A stretch of DNA of 64,000 nucleotides, from positions 1-64,000 of the forward strand of contig JACKBT010000020.1 of NCBI GenBank assembly GCA_020634415.1, in the 5' to 3' direction. The notes under the pieces were generated by a model that saw nothing but the letters and a program-made list of their open reading frames with translations, was not told where the DNA came from and did no database searches. This stretch comes from Ardenticatenaceae bacterium (GTDB lineage: Bacteria > Chloroflexota > Anaerolineae > Promineifilales > Promineifilaceae). Shown piece by piece: positions 54,612 through 63,588 of this stretch (positions within the stretch are counted from its first letter, which is position 1; each line of letters opens with the position of its first letter). The position numbers and the translations under genes were made by a program.

Positions 54612-55886
54612 ATGCAAATTTCACTCATCATCCCCGTCTGGTACGGGCAAGAGGTCATCGGGCAATGTTTAACGGCCGTCTACCAACACGCCACCCCCGC
54701 CCTCCACGAAATCATCTGCGTAGACAACGGCGCACCTGACAATGCTCCAGCCCTCATCGCTGCCCAATTCCCGCAGGTACGCCTGCTGCCCCAGCCCGTG
54801 AATTTAGGCTTTGCTGGCGGAGTCAACGCCGGCATGGCTGCCGCCACTGGGGATGTATTTGTCCTGCTCAATCAGGACTGTCTGGTGCATGAGGGCTGGC
54901 TAACGGCCGTTACCCACACCTTCAGCCAAAACCCCAACGCCGCCATCCTCGGCGGCACCCTCTACAACGCCGACGGCAGCGTCAACCATGCCGGTGCCGT
55001 TATCCAAAAACCACTAGGCTATGGGCAGCACCTAACGGCCGTTCCCGCCACCAACCAACCCCAACCCATCGAGTACGTCACCGGCGCCCTCTACGCCATC
55101 CGCCGCAGCGCATGGCAAAAGATCGGGCCAATGGACGAAGGCTTCTACCCCGCCTACTTTGAAGAAAGCGACTACTGCTACCGCGCCCGCCAGCACGGCT
55201 TCGATGTCCTCTACGTCCCCGACCTGGCCGGAACCCACCTCTTCAGCAGCCGCCAATGGCAAAAAGACCCCGTGCGCCACAACATCCACCAACACCGCGC
55301 CCGCTACCGCTTCATCAGCAAACATTTTGCCGCCACCGAACTGGCCGACTTCTTCCAGGCCGAAACGGCCGCTCTCACCGCCGACACCTACCACGACCAG
55401 ACCATCGGCCGTTTCATCGCCGCCCAACACACCCTGCGCGACCTGCCCCACATCCTCACCAGCCGTCAACACGATCTGGCGCAAACCACCTCCGTTGCTC
55501 ACGCTCGCCACCTCTACGTCGGCTTCCGCCACCTCAGCCAGCAAGCCTGGCAAAAATGGCAGCAGCCCACCGACCTCACCCACCAACTAGCTGCCAGCCA
55601 CAAACGACTGCAAAATTTGCGCCAGCAAGAGTACGACATCCTCAGCCGCATCTACTTCCGCGCCCCCAACGCCACCGAGCCAGAAACGGCCGTCCAACGC
55701 CTCTGGCGGCTCATCAAACGGCCGTTCAGCCTCCTCACCCTGCGCGACTACTTCCTCCAGGCCCAACTCAACACCCTCCATGTCGCCCGCCTCGACGAAA
55801 TGGCCCAACGCCAACAATTGCTCGAACAACAGCACCATCACCACCTGCGCCTGCTAGAAATTGCTGCCCAATATGCTCACGATTAA
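54612..55886 (+). CDS. GT2-family glycosyltransferase with C-terminal coiled coil
   Basis: 424 residues from MQISLIIPVWYG; a GTG 24 bases earlier is a possible start. The GT-A fold has EIICVDNGAPDNA, VNLGFAGGVNAGMAAATGDVFVLLNQD (the metal-binding NQD near 90) and YPAYFEESDYCYRARQ. The C-terminal 150 residues are helical, Gln/Arg-rich and coiled (LAASHKRLQNLRQQEYDILSR, QRQQLLEQQHHHHLRLLE). Likely extends a surface polysaccharide. Confidence 0.88.
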   Translation: MQISLIIPVWYGQEVIGQCLTAVYQHATPALHEIICVDNGAPDNAPALIAAQFPQVRLLPQPVNLGFAGGVNAGMAAATGDVFVLLNQDCLVHEGWLTAVTHTFSQNPNAAILGGTLYNADGSVNHAGAVIQKPLGYGQHLTAVPATNQPQPIEYVTGALYAIRRSAWQKIGPMDEGFYPAYFEESDYCYRARQHGFDVLYVPDLAGTHLFSSRQWQKDPVRHNIHQHRARYRFISKHFAATELADFFQAETAALTADTYHDQTIGRFIAAQHTLRDLPHILTSRQHDLAQTTSVAHARHLYVGFRHLSQQAWQKWQQPTDLTHQLAASHKRLQNLRQQEYDILSRIYFRAPNATEPETAVQRLWRLIKRPFSLLTLRDYFLQAQLNTLHVARLDEMAQRQQLLEQQHHHHLRLLEIAAQYAHD

Positions 55887-55889
55887 CCC

Positions 55890-56014
55890 CTTCATCCAGG
55901 CGGTTAAAACCGCAGCCACGACTACAAAGCCCGAATGGGCCACCCGCCTCGCGGGCTACTCAGTCGGCGAAGGCCGACTTCGTAGTCGTTGCCGCGAATT
56001 CATTCGCCCCATCC
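55890..56014. repeat. Nested inverted repeat between glycosyltransferase genes
   Basis: ACGACTACAAA and TTCGTAGTCGT form outer arms; GCCCGAATGGGC, CCCGCCTCGCGGG and GTCGGCGAAGGCCGAC are small internal hairpins. It occupies the gap fully. Confidence 0.7.
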
Positions 56015-56017
56015 GAA

Positions 56018-58291
56018 ATGACCACTAACCACACCTTCTCCCTCGTCGTCAACACCATTGATCGGGCCGCCCCCCTCCAAACCCTGCTGCTGGCCCTCGA
56101 CAACCAGGCTTATCCCCATTTTGAAGTCATCGTCGTCGTCGGCCCCACCAAAGACCACACCTTAGAGATGTTGGCGGCATTTAACGGCCGTCTTCGCCTC
56201 CTCCGCTGCCCCACCGCCAACCTCAGCCAATCCCGCAACATCGGCCTGCTGGCCGCTCGCGGCGATATCGTCGCCTTCATAGACGATGATGCCGTCCCCA
56301 GCCACCACTGGCTCACCCAACTCAACCGCCTCTTCGCCGACCCCCTCCTCGTCGGCACAGGCGGCAAAGTCTACCGCATCCACCCCGACAAACCCATCGT
56401 CCAGCACCACATCGGCACTGCCTCCGGCCTGGCCGAACAGGTAGACGTGCGCACCTCCTGGCTCGATGCCATCATTCCCCCCGGCACAGGGCGGCAGTGG
56501 CACGGCCGCATGATGGGCACAAACATGGTCTTCCGCCGCCAAGAACTCATCACCGCGGGCGGCTTCGACGAATTCTATCAATGGGTCTACGACGACACCG
56601 ATGTAGCCCTGCACCTCGTCAACCAGGGCAAACTCGTCCATCCCGTCAAAGAAACCGTCGTCTACCACATCCCCGCCTCCAGCCGCAACCGCACCGTCAA
56701 CACCTCCGTCGGCAATTGGTGGATTCAGACCAAAGCCGCCTTCTATTTCAGCCTCAAAAATGGAGCATCAGGCGGCAACCGCCGCGCCGACATTTTCCGC
56801 CGCTGCCTACACCTGTGGCACGGCCATCTACTCTGGTACAGCTATCTGCGCCGCCAAAATTTAATCACCCCCCGCCAACATTGGCAGATGCGGCTGCAAG
56901 AGGCCCGTGGTGCCCTCAGCGGCTCCTATTACGGCCTGTTGCCGTCAGCCAAACGCCTGCCCCCAGCCAGTATGACAGCTTCCTCAACTGACCCCATCAC
57001 CCCCTTCCAAAATGAAGATTCGGCTTTGCAGCCCACCGTTGACCCCATCAGCGGGCGGCGGCCTGAGATTACCCTCACCGAGCCGCCGCTGCGCATCTGC
57101 CTGTTGAGTATGTCCTACCCGCCACACCAGTATGAGGGCGTAGGGCGGCACACCCACCTGATGGCGCAAGGGCTGTTTGAACTAGGCCATCAGGTGCATG
57201 TCATCACGCGGGGGCAGGGGGATGCGGTCTCTTTTTATGATGGGGCCTATGTGCATCAAACGCCTTATGATAGACGGCGTTACGGCCGTTATCGCCTCTT
57301 CCCCCGCCTGCACAACACCCTCAACTACAGCCACGCCGTCTATGAGCAGGTGCGCCGCTTGCAGTTGAATGACGGCATTCAGGTAGTAGATTCGCCACTG
57401 TGGGGGCTGGATGGGCTGGTCACGGCCGTTTCCGGCGACATCCCCCTGGTGTTAAGGCTGCAAACGGCCGTCAAACAGATCGCCAGCCTGCAACAAAACA
57501 GCGACACCGACTCCCGCCTGCTAGGCGACATGGAACAAAACTTCATCCACCAGGCCACCCACCTCGTCCCCAACTCCCAGGCCACCGTCAACGCCATGCA
57601 AAAAGTGTACAACACTGCCCCCCAACCGGAACGCATGACCATTATTCCGCATGGCATTGTGCCGGTGGCGGAAGAGGAGATACGGCCGTTTAACCACCAA
57701 CACCCACCCGCCACCCTCACTGTCCTCTACGTAGGGCGGCTGGAAAAACGCAAAGGCATCCGCGACCTCTACGCCGCCATTCCCCAGGTAGCCCAACGGC
57801 TGCCCCACGTCCGCTTCATCATCGTCGGCGCCGATAACAGCCGCCAGGATGGTTTTCTGGCCCAGCACGGAGCCGATTACGCCACCATCTTCCACAAACA
57901 GCACCCCGAACTGGCGCAGCGCGTCCACTTCACCGGCGCAGTCAGCGAAGAAGAGCTGTACCAGCAGTACCAAAACTGCGATCTCTTCGTCGCCCCCTCA
58001 CTCTACGAATCCTTTGGCCTGATCTACCTGGAAGCGATGAACTACGCCAAACCCACCATCGGCTGCCGCGCTGGCGGCATCCCCGAAGTGGTGGAGCATG
58101 GCGTAACGGGTCTGCTCGTGGAACCCGAAGCCCCCACTGCTTTAGCCGAGGCCATGCTCACGCTGTTACAATCCCCACAAAAATTGTACGAAATGGGTCT
58201 GGCTGGGCGGCAGCGGCTGTTACAATATTTCACTCATATCGAAATGGCGCGGCAATTTACGGCCGTTTATCGCCAAGTGACTAGGGACTAG
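56018..58291 (+). CDS. Fused GT2-GT4 glycosyltransferase
   Basis: 757 residues from MTTNHTFSLVV; the frame is open further upstream but that part overlaps the previous gene and repeat DNA. N-terminal GT2 module (about 1-290): NQAYPHFEVIVVVG, ANLSQSRNIGLLAARGDIVAFIDDDAVPS (DDD near 87-89) and QWVYDDTDVALHLV. A linker (about 310-355) leads to a GT4 module (about 358-757): LLSMSYPPHQYEGVGRHTHLMAQG, IIPHGIVPV, LYVGRLEKRKGIRDLYAA and APSLYESFGLIYLEAMNYAKPTIGCRAGGIPEV. It probably adds two sugars in sequence. Confidence 0.88.
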   Translation: MTTNHTFSLVVNTIDRAAPLQTLLLALDNQAYPHFEVIVVVGPTKDHTLEMLAAFNGRLRLLRCPTANLSQSRNIGLLAARGDIVAFIDDDAVPSHHWLTQLNRLFADPLLVGTGGKVYRIHPDKPIVQHHIGTASGLAEQVDVRTSWLDAIIPPGTGRQWHGRMMGTNMVFRRQELITAGGFDEFYQWVYDDTDVALHLVNQGKLVHPVKETVVYHIPASSRNRTVNTSVGNWWIQTKAAFYFSLKNGASGGNRRADIFRRCLHLWHGHLLWYSYLRRQNLITPRQHWQMRLQEARGALSGSYYGLLPSAKRLPPASMTASSTDPITPFQNEDSALQPTVDPISGRRPEITLTEPPLRICLLSMSYPPHQYEGVGRHTHLMAQGLFELGHQVHVITRGQGDAVSFYDGAYVHQTPYDRRRYGRYRLFPRLHNTLNYSHAVYEQVRRLQLNDGIQVVDSPLWGLDGLVTAVSGDIPLVLRLQTAVKQIASLQQNSDTDSRLLGDMEQNFIHQATHLVPNSQATVNAMQKVYNTAPQPERMTIIPHGIVPVAEEEIRPFNHQHPPATLTVLYVGRLEKRKGIRDLYAAIPQVAQRLPHVRFIIVGADNSRQDGFLAQHGADYATIFHKQHPELAQRVHFTGAVSEEELYQQYQNCDLFVAPSLYESFGLIYLEAMNYAKPTIGCRAGGIPEVVEHGVTGLLVEPEAPTALAEAMLTLLQSPQKLYEMGLAGRQRLLQYFTHIEMARQFTAVYRQVTRD

Positions 58292-58329
58292 AGACTGGAG
58301 ACTCATCAGTCTCCAGTCTCCAGTCCCCC
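58285..58329. repeat. GGAGACT heptamer hairpin
   Basis: GACTAGAGACTGGAGACTCATC pairs with AGTCTCCAGTCTCCAGTCCC; the left arm overlaps the stop of the GT2-GT4 gene. Confidence 0.8.
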
Positions 58330-58341
58330 TAGATATCTATT

Positions 58342-58995
58342 ATGAAAAACATACTAACCGCTCAAGACGTGTTAAACGATATTGAATTTGAACTGGTGCA
58401 AGGGGCCATCTCCAAAGATGAGTTGGGTCGCGGCGTGGCCCAGGTGAAGGAGTACCAAAACAAACTTCGCAGCGAACTATTCCAACCAGGGCAAAAGACC
58501 CCCGATTGGCAAGAGGTGGCCGCCCACCAATTCCAATTGAACGACATGCTGCTGACGCTGCTGCAAGAGATGGCGGCGGCCCACCAGGAGCGCACGGTGC
58601 AAGCGCGGCGGCAGGCAGAACGGCCGTCTCCTCCCCCAGCCCTCCCCACCACCCACTCTGTTCCCGCAGATGACCACCTCTGGCGCGATACGGCCGATAT
58701 TGAAGCCGCTCTCAGCGACAACCTGGAAATCCGCCTCGACCCCCGCCCCACCAACATCCCCATCGTCGGCGCACTTTTCCATCGCCTCAAACATGAAATA
58801 CACAACCTGGTCATCTACTATTTGCAAAAGCTGGCCGAACGGCAAACGGCCGTTAACCGCACCTACGGCCGCTGGCTCCTCCACTTCGATGCCCTCCACC
58901 GCTACCAAGACCAGCAAATCCAAACCCAATTGGCTGAGTTGGAGAGGAGAGTAACGGCCGTTGAAAACAACACCAACTCCCAAAATAAACAGTAG
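58342..58995 (+). CDS. Unknown helical protein of the glycan locus
   Basis: 217 residues, no signal or membrane segment. The N-terminal 95 residues and C-terminal 80 residues are helical and probably coiled-coil (VKEYQNKLRSELFQ; LAELERRVTAVENNTN), joined by a Pro-rich linker (about 92-110). The segment PTNIPIVGALFHRLKHEIHNLVIYYL is an amphipathic helix pair reminiscent of coiled-coil proteins that accompany surface-glycan transferases. Function unknown; perhaps a chain-length ruler or scaffold. Confidence 0.65.
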   Translation: MKNILTAQDVLNDIEFELVQGAISKDELGRGVAQVKEYQNKLRSELFQPGQKTPDWQEVAAHQFQLNDMLLTLLQEMAAAHQERTVQARRQAERPSPPPALPTTHSVPADDHLWRDTADIEAALSDNLEIRLDPRPTNIPIVGALFHRLKHEIHNLVIYYLQKLAERQTAVNRTYGRWLLHFDALHRYQDQQIQTQLAELERRVTAVENNTNSQNKQ

Positions 58996-59113
58996 TTACG
59001 TGTGTACATATGACGAATGCAAAGGCTCACAAATAAAATGATAAGATCCGTATTCCCCCCCATTCGTGAGAGAAACCAACTCTTTATCCTAACTTACGCC
59101 TAATTATCTCCCT

Positions 59114-59941
59114 ATGTTCACGCCCATCCCCACCAACCACCCCCTCATCTTCCTCCACATCCCCAAAACAGCCGGAACCACCCTCCAACGCATCCTGAAG
59201 CGGCAATATTGGCCCCGCCACCTCTACCACGTCGGCAGTGCCGCCGACAGCATCGCCAATTTCCAGCAGCTACCCGCCGCCCAACGCGCCCCCATCCGCC
59301 TGCTCATGGGCCATTTCGAGATGGGCATAGATGCCAGTTTACCCACACCATCCACCTACTTCACCATCCTGCGCGAACCCGTCGCCCGCATCATCTCCTA
59401 CTACGCCCACGTGCGCCGCGACCCCGACCATTACTGCCACCAGTTGGTCAACGAGCAGCAAATGGATTTAGAAACCTTCATCCGCAGCGGCGCGGATGTG
59501 ATGGTGGACAATGGACAAACACGCATGATCGCTGGCCTGTTATACGACATCCCCTTCGGCCAATGTGGCCCCGACGTGTTGGCACTCGCCAAGCAGAATG
59601 TGGCCCAGCGTTTTGCTTGCGTAGGGCTGACAGAGCAGTTTGATGAGTCGCTGCTGCTGATGCAAGCCCTCTTTGGCTGGCGCATGGTTTATTATGCCAG
59701 CCGCAATGCTACACCGCGTAAACGTAATGGCATAACGGCCGTTGCCCACCAAGCCATCACCCAATGCAACCAACTCGACCTCGCCCTCTACGCCTTCGCC
59801 CAAGAACAGCTCGCCGCCCAAATCGCGGCACAAGGAGCCGCTTTTCCGCAAAAATTGCACCGCTTCCAACAGCGCAACCGCCAACTCAGCCCCTTCGTCC
59901 ATCTTCTAGACGAACTACTCATCCGCCTCTTCCGAACCTGA
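59114..59941 (+). CDS. Sulfotransferase family 2-like protein
   Basis: 275 residues. The 5'-phosphosulfate loop is FLHIPKTAGTTLQRIL (about 13-28) and the 3'-phosphate block is FTILREPVARIISYYAH (about 82-98), the two PAPS signatures of the heparan-sulfate 2-O-type family. RMIAGLL and CVGLTEQFDESLLLM also fit. It probably sulfates a sugar of the locus product. The stop overlaps the next start by one base (TGATG). Confidence 0.88.
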   Translation: MFTPIPTNHPLIFLHIPKTAGTTLQRILKRQYWPRHLYHVGSAADSIANFQQLPAAQRAPIRLLMGHFEMGIDASLPTPSTYFTILREPVARIISYYAHVRRDPDHYCHQLVNEQQMDLETFIRSGADVMVDNGQTRMIAGLLYDIPFGQCGPDVLALAKQNVAQRFACVGLTEQFDESLLLMQALFGWRMVYYASRNATPRKRNGITAVAHQAITQCNQLDLALYAFAQEQLAAQIAAQGAAFPQKLHRFQQRNRQLSPFVHLLDELLIRLFRT

Positions 59942-61188
59942 TGCGCATCCTCATGCTCACCCCCGCCTTCCCCCCCTTCCCTGGTGGCGGCGAACGGTAT
60001 ATCCGCTCCCTGGCCCGCCATCTGGCGCAGCGCGGCCACGCCGTCACCGTGTTGACCAGTGCGGCGCAGGTAGAGCGGGAACTGTGGCAGGGCTGTGGCG
60101 ATGGTGTGACCCATGAGCAGGTTGATGGATTGGAACTGATTCGCTGCCCCATTCGCCGCCTGCCCGGCGGCTGGCCCATGCTCTTAGCCTGGCGCAAGTT
60201 GATGGTGCTGATGTCGCTGCTGCCTGGGGATGAAACGGCCGTTCTCCAACACCTCGCCCGCGCCATCCCCCCCATCCAGCAAATGCCGCAAACTTTGGCA
60301 AAATTAGGCAACCGCTTTGACCTCATACACGGCTTCAACATCTCTTGGGAATATCCGCTGCTGCTAGGCTGGCAATGGGCCAAACAGTGGCAAATCCCCT
60401 TTGCCGTCACCCCCTTCGCCCATTTAGGCGCAGGCCAACGTGACCGCGTGGCGCTAAACTCCACAATGGATCATCAGCGGCGGGTGCTGCAAGCCGCCGC
60501 TGTGGTGTTCACGCTGACGACGATAGAGCAGCAGGGTTTGCAGGCGCGAGGGATTGAGATGCGGCAAGTAACGGCCGTTGGCAGCGGACTCGATCCCTTA
60601 CCAGACAATTGGCAAACGGCCGATCCGCTCACCAAGCACCAACTCCAGCCCCCCTTCGCCCTCTTCTTAGGCCGTGCCAACCACAGCAAAGGTGCCGTCC
60701 ACACCTTGCAAGCCATCGCCCAACTGCACCTGGAAGGTGTACCCGTCACTCTGGTTTTGGCGGGGCAAACCACCGCCGAATTTGAACAAGCTCTGGCGCA
60801 ACTGCCAGCCAACGTTCGGGGGTGGATACGGCCGTTAGGCATCGTCAGCGAAACCGAAAAACATGCCCTGCTTGAAGCGGCGGCCATGCTCGTCATGCCC
60901 TCCCACGCCGACTCCTTCGGCATCGTCTTCCTCGAAGCCTGGGCGCATGGCAAACCCGTCATCGGCGCATGGGCTGGCGGCATCCCCGGCGTGGTAGACG
61001 ACGGCCAAAATGGCCTGCTCGTCCCCTTTGGCGATGTCCCCGCGCTGGCCCAAGCCATGCGCCATTTGCTGACCCAGCCTGATGTGGCGCAAACGTTGGG
61101 GGCAAACGGCCGTATCAAAACCCACACCCACTACACCTGGCCCCACGTTACAGATCAGGTAGAAGCTTATTATGAGCAAATTCAGTAG
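59941..61188 (+). CDS. GT4-family glycosyltransferase
   Basis: 415 residues from MRILMLTPAFPPFPGGGERY, the standard GT4 start; longer readings overlap the sulfotransferase gene. Donor-domain blocks are FLGRANHSKGAVHTLQAI, IRPLGIVSETEKHALLEAAAMLVMPSHADSFGIVFLEAWAHGKPVIGAWAGGIPGV, with the E-x7-E type pattern. Coupled to the sulfotransferase by a one-base overlap. The stop codon TAG lies within a repeat unit (ATTCAGTAGATCGAAA) that is repeated downstream. Confidence 0.9.
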   Translation: MRILMLTPAFPPFPGGGERYIRSLARHLAQRGHAVTVLTSAAQVERELWQGCGDGVTHEQVDGLELIRCPIRRLPGGWPMLLAWRKLMVLMSLLPGDETAVLQHLARAIPPIQQMPQTLAKLGNRFDLIHGFNISWEYPLLLGWQWAKQWQIPFAVTPFAHLGAGQRDRVALNSTMDHQRRVLQAAAVVFTLTTIEQQGLQARGIEMRQVTAVGSGLDPLPDNWQTADPLTKHQLQPPFALFLGRANHSKGAVHTLQAIAQLHLEGVPVTLVLAGQTTAEFEQALAQLPANVRGWIRPLGIVSETEKHALLEAAAMLVMPSHADSFGIVFLEAWAHGKPVIGAWAGGIPGVVDDGQNGLLVPFGDVPALAQAMRHLLTQPDVAQTLGANGRIKTHTHYTWPHVTDQVEAYYEQIQ

Positions 61189-61200
61189 ATCGAAATCCTT

Positions 61201-61247
61201 GTAGAGCGATTTGCAAAATCGCTCTGACGATTTACAAAATCGCCCCA
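61201..61247. repeat. GTAGAGCG element
   Basis: GTAGAGCGATTTGCAAAATCGC followed by GACGATTTACAAAATCGCCCC, close to the element at about 12,667-12,712, so it is a dispersed repeat. Confidence 0.75.
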
Positions 61248-61258
61248 CAACACACTCG

Positions 61259-61303
61259 TAATCTGTTTCGATCTACTGAGATTCAGTAGATCGAAACAGA
61301 TTA
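61259..61303. repeat. Perfect 21-bp hairpin
   Basis: Two 21-base complementary arms starting TAATCTGTTTCGATC flank a GAT triloop. The right-arm sequence ATTCAGTAGATCGAAA is also present at 61,180-61,195 where it supplies the upstream stop codon. Likely a terminator or palindromic element between two GT4 genes. Confidence 0.85.
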
Positions 61304-61354
61304 ACACAAAGGCGCAAAGACTTAGAAGGAAAAAGCCGAAAAACCCTATCCCCC

Positions 61355-62593
61355 ATGAAAATCCTCCACCTCGTCCACCAATACCTGCCCGAATTCATCG
61401 GCGGCACAGAACTGTATACCCAAACTTTGGCCCGTTATCAGGTGGCGGCAGGCCATTCTGTGGCCGTTTTTTACCCCTCGCAGGCCAAGGGAGATATGTG
61501 GCAAAAGGAGGAGGAGGGTATTCGCGTGTATGGCGCGGCGGCTGGCCCACGCAGCCGTACTCGTGTTTTTCTGAGTACATTCGGCGACAAAAATTTGCAT
61601 GAGATGTTTACGGCCGTTCTGCAGCGCGAACAGCCCGACCTCATCCACATTCAGCACCTCATGGGCTTGCCCACCAGCCTGATAGAGGCCATCCAAGTCC
61701 CCTTTGTCATCACCCTGCACGATTATTGGTACGGCTGTGGCAACGCCCAACTGATTACCAACTATGACAACACCATCTGTGCAGGGCCAGATCGCTGGTT
61801 TGTGAACTGTGGCCGCTGTGCTTTGGCGCGGGCGGGGCAGCCGCAATGGCTGGCTCTGCTGATGGCTCCGCTGATGGCTGGGCGCAACGGCCGTCTGCGC
61901 ACCATCCTCCACCGTGCCTACAAAGTCATCGCCCCCTCCCACTTCGTCCAGCAAATCTACACCGAATTGGGGCTGGCGGGTGACAACCTGGTCGTCATTC
62001 CGCACGGCATCGAAGTGCCGCAAGCGCAGATTGAGGGTATTTTGGCAAAACGGCCACCACACCAACCCGGCACGCTGCACATTGGCTTCATTGGCAGCTT
62101 GGGTTGGCAAAAGGGGGTGCATAACCTGATTGCGGCGGTGAATGAGCTGCCGCAGGAGGGGGTGCGGTTGACGGTATACGGCCGTTTAGACACCTTCCCC
62201 GATTATGTCAAGCAGCTACAGGCCCAAGCCCGCCATCCTGGCATCCACTTTGCTGGCCCTGTTTCTCGTGATGATTTGTGGGCGGCTCTGGCTGAATTCG
62301 ATGTGGTGGTGATGCCCACGCTCTGGTACGAGGCTTCACCGCTGACGATTCAGGAGGCTTTTGCCGTGAAAGTGCCGATTGTGGCTTCCCGAATTGGGGC
62401 GATGGTGGAAAAGATTCAGGATGGAGTAGACGGCCGTTTAGTTCCCCCTAACGACATTTCAGCTTTACATAAAACCTTACTAGAGCTACTGGAAAATCCC
62501 TCCCCTCTCGCCCAACTGCGCCAAAACATCCATCCTGTGCGCACGATGACGGAACAGGTGCAGGAGATTGAGGCACTTTACCAGACGCTTTAA
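61355..62593 (+). CDS. GT4-family glycosyltransferase
   Basis: 412 residues. N-terminal domain starts MKILHLVHQYLPEFIGGTELYTQTLA; HDYWYGCGNAQLI and CGRCALARAG follow, the linker is NLVVIPHGIEVPQ, and the donor domain has GFIGSLGWQKGVHNLIAA and VVVMPTLWYEASPLTIQEAFAVKVPIVASRIGA. The repeat-rich gap before it suggests its own expression. A segment of this gene (61,886-62,047) recurs with six base differences at the very end of the window. Confidence 0.9.
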   Translation: MKILHLVHQYLPEFIGGTELYTQTLARYQVAAGHSVAVFYPSQAKGDMWQKEEEGIRVYGAAAGPRSRTRVFLSTFGDKNLHEMFTAVLQREQPDLIHIQHLMGLPTSLIEAIQVPFVITLHDYWYGCGNAQLITNYDNTICAGPDRWFVNCGRCALARAGQPQWLALLMAPLMAGRNGRLRTILHRAYKVIAPSHFVQQIYTELGLAGDNLVVIPHGIEVPQAQIEGILAKRPPHQPGTLHIGFIGSLGWQKGVHNLIAAVNELPQEGVRLTVYGRLDTFPDYVKQLQAQARHPGIHFAGPVSRDDLWAALAEFDVVVMPTLWYEASPLTIQEAFAVKVPIVASRIGAMVEKIQDGVDGRLVPPNDISALHKTLLELLENPSPLAQLRQNIHPVRTMTEQVQEIEALYQTL

Positions 62594-62595
62594 GT

Positions 62596-62760
62596 GTTGG
62601 AGACTGGAGACTAGAGACTGATTAGTCTCCAGTCCCTAGCAGGCTGTCGGAAAAGTGGCCGTAGGCGCGGTATCCTTACCGCGCTCCCCGTGCGCGAAAG
62701 GGATTTCGCGGCTACAAATTGGGGTTCTCCGACAAACTGCTAGTCTCCAAGTAAATTCAG
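62596..62760. repeat. Nested inverted repeats upstream of the toxin-antitoxin pair
   Basis: TTGGAGACTGGAGACTAG... is closed by CTAGTCTCCAAG; inside are GCAGGCTGTCGGAAAA / TTCTCCGACAAACTGC, GGCGCGGTATCCTTACCGCGC and CGCGAAAGGGATTTCGCG. A GGAGACT-family element seems to have been entered by a second palindromic unit. Confidence 0.75.
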
Positions 62761-62761
62761 G

Positions 62762-62767
62762 TATAAT
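62762..62767 (+). promoter_or_regulatory. Possible -10 of mntA, leaderless start
   Basis: A perfect TATAAT lies 7 bases before the ATG at 62,775, so transcription could start at the ATG itself. No -35 is evident at 16-18 bases. Confidence 0.4.
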
Positions 62768-62774
62768 GCACTTC

Positions 62775-63185
62775 ATGGAACAACAGTGGCAAGAAAAGAT
62801 AGAAGCATGGTGTCGGGAACGGCCGTTACGCCTCTGCGTCCTCTTTGGTTCCCAAGCCACTGGCCGCAGCCACGCCCAAAGCGATGTGGACTTGGCTGTT
62901 TGGCCGGCCAAACCCGTCCCCGCTATGACCAAATTGCAATGGCTGGTTGAATTGCAAAAGCTGCTAGATAAGGAGGTGAGTCTGGTGCTGGTGACACCCG
63001 ATTTAGACCCTGTGTTGGGTTTTGAGATTGTACGAGACGGCCGTTTGCTCTACGAACGCGACCCCAATACCTGGCTCAAGGCCCGCTCCCAACTATGGTA
63101 CGCCTACAACGACAGCCTGCCCTTCCGCCGCGCCGCCCGCGAACAACTGCGTCAATTTGCCCAGGAGATACGGCGTGGCACTTGA
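62775..63185 (+). CDS. MntA-like minimal nucleotidyltransferase antitoxin
   Basis: 136 residues from MEQQWQEK (ATG at 62,766 is also possible). The nucleotidyltransferase motif G-S-x10-D-x-D is complete: LFGSQATGRSHAQSDVDL (Gly25, Ser26, Asp37, Asp39). MntA antitoxins inactivate HepT by adding AMP to its HEPN active site. The next gene overlaps its end by 11 bases and encodes the HepT partner. Confidence 0.85.
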   Translation: MEQQWQEKIEAWCRERPLRLCVLFGSQATGRSHAQSDVDLAVWPAKPVPAMTKLQWLVELQKLLDKEVSLVLVTPDLDPVLGFEIVRDGRLLYERDPNTWLKARSQLWYAYNDSLPFRRAAREQLRQFAQEIRRGT

Positions 63186-63588
63186 TGTCCTCATCCGCAA
63201 ATTGAACTATCTGCGCCAGTTGCTCCTTGACCTGGCCCCTTATGAAGAGGCCACGCTGGCCCAAGTTGAAGCCGATCATTACAAATTAGAACGCCTATTT
63301 GAACTTCTGGTTGTGACCGCCACCGATTTGCTGCAACATCTTTTGGCCGAGCAGCAACTTGTGCCGGACTCTTATCGCGCCGCTTTTGCCTTAGCCGCGT
63401 CGCAAAACATATTGCCTCAGGAGTTAGCCGATCGCTTACAACAAGCGGCAGGTATGAGGAATGTGATTGTGCATCTGTACGAGGATATTGATTACACTAT
63501 TTTGCACGAGAGTATCGGTTTAGCTCTGCAAGACTTCAACCAGTTCGTCGCTATTTTGGCAGCCCGTTTGGATGACCACACTGCTTAA
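63175..63588 (+). CDS. HepT-like HEPN RNase toxin
   Basis: 137 residues from the GTG at 63,175, chosen because AGGAGA lies 7 bases upstream and it gives the normal HepT length. The HEPN motif R-x4-H-x-Y is RNVIVHLY (Arg95, His100, Tyr102), the RNase active site and AMPylation target. Overlaps mntA, as usual for this toxin-antitoxin class. Its stop overlaps the convergent kinase stop. Confidence 0.85.
   Translation: MALDVLIRKLNYLRQLLLDLAPYEEATLAQVEADHYKLERLFELLVVTATDLLQHLLAEQQLVPDSYRAAFALAASQNILPQELADRLQQAAGMRNVIVHLYEDIDYTILHESIGLALQDFNQFVAILAARLDDHTA

Noticed and set aside
55256..56017. Upstream extension of the GT2-GT4 frame
   Set aside because: The extra 254 codons overlap the previous GT2 gene in another frame and a repeat; the Pro/Arg/His-rich translation is not protein-like. 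The ATG at 56,018 starts the GT2 fold correctly.
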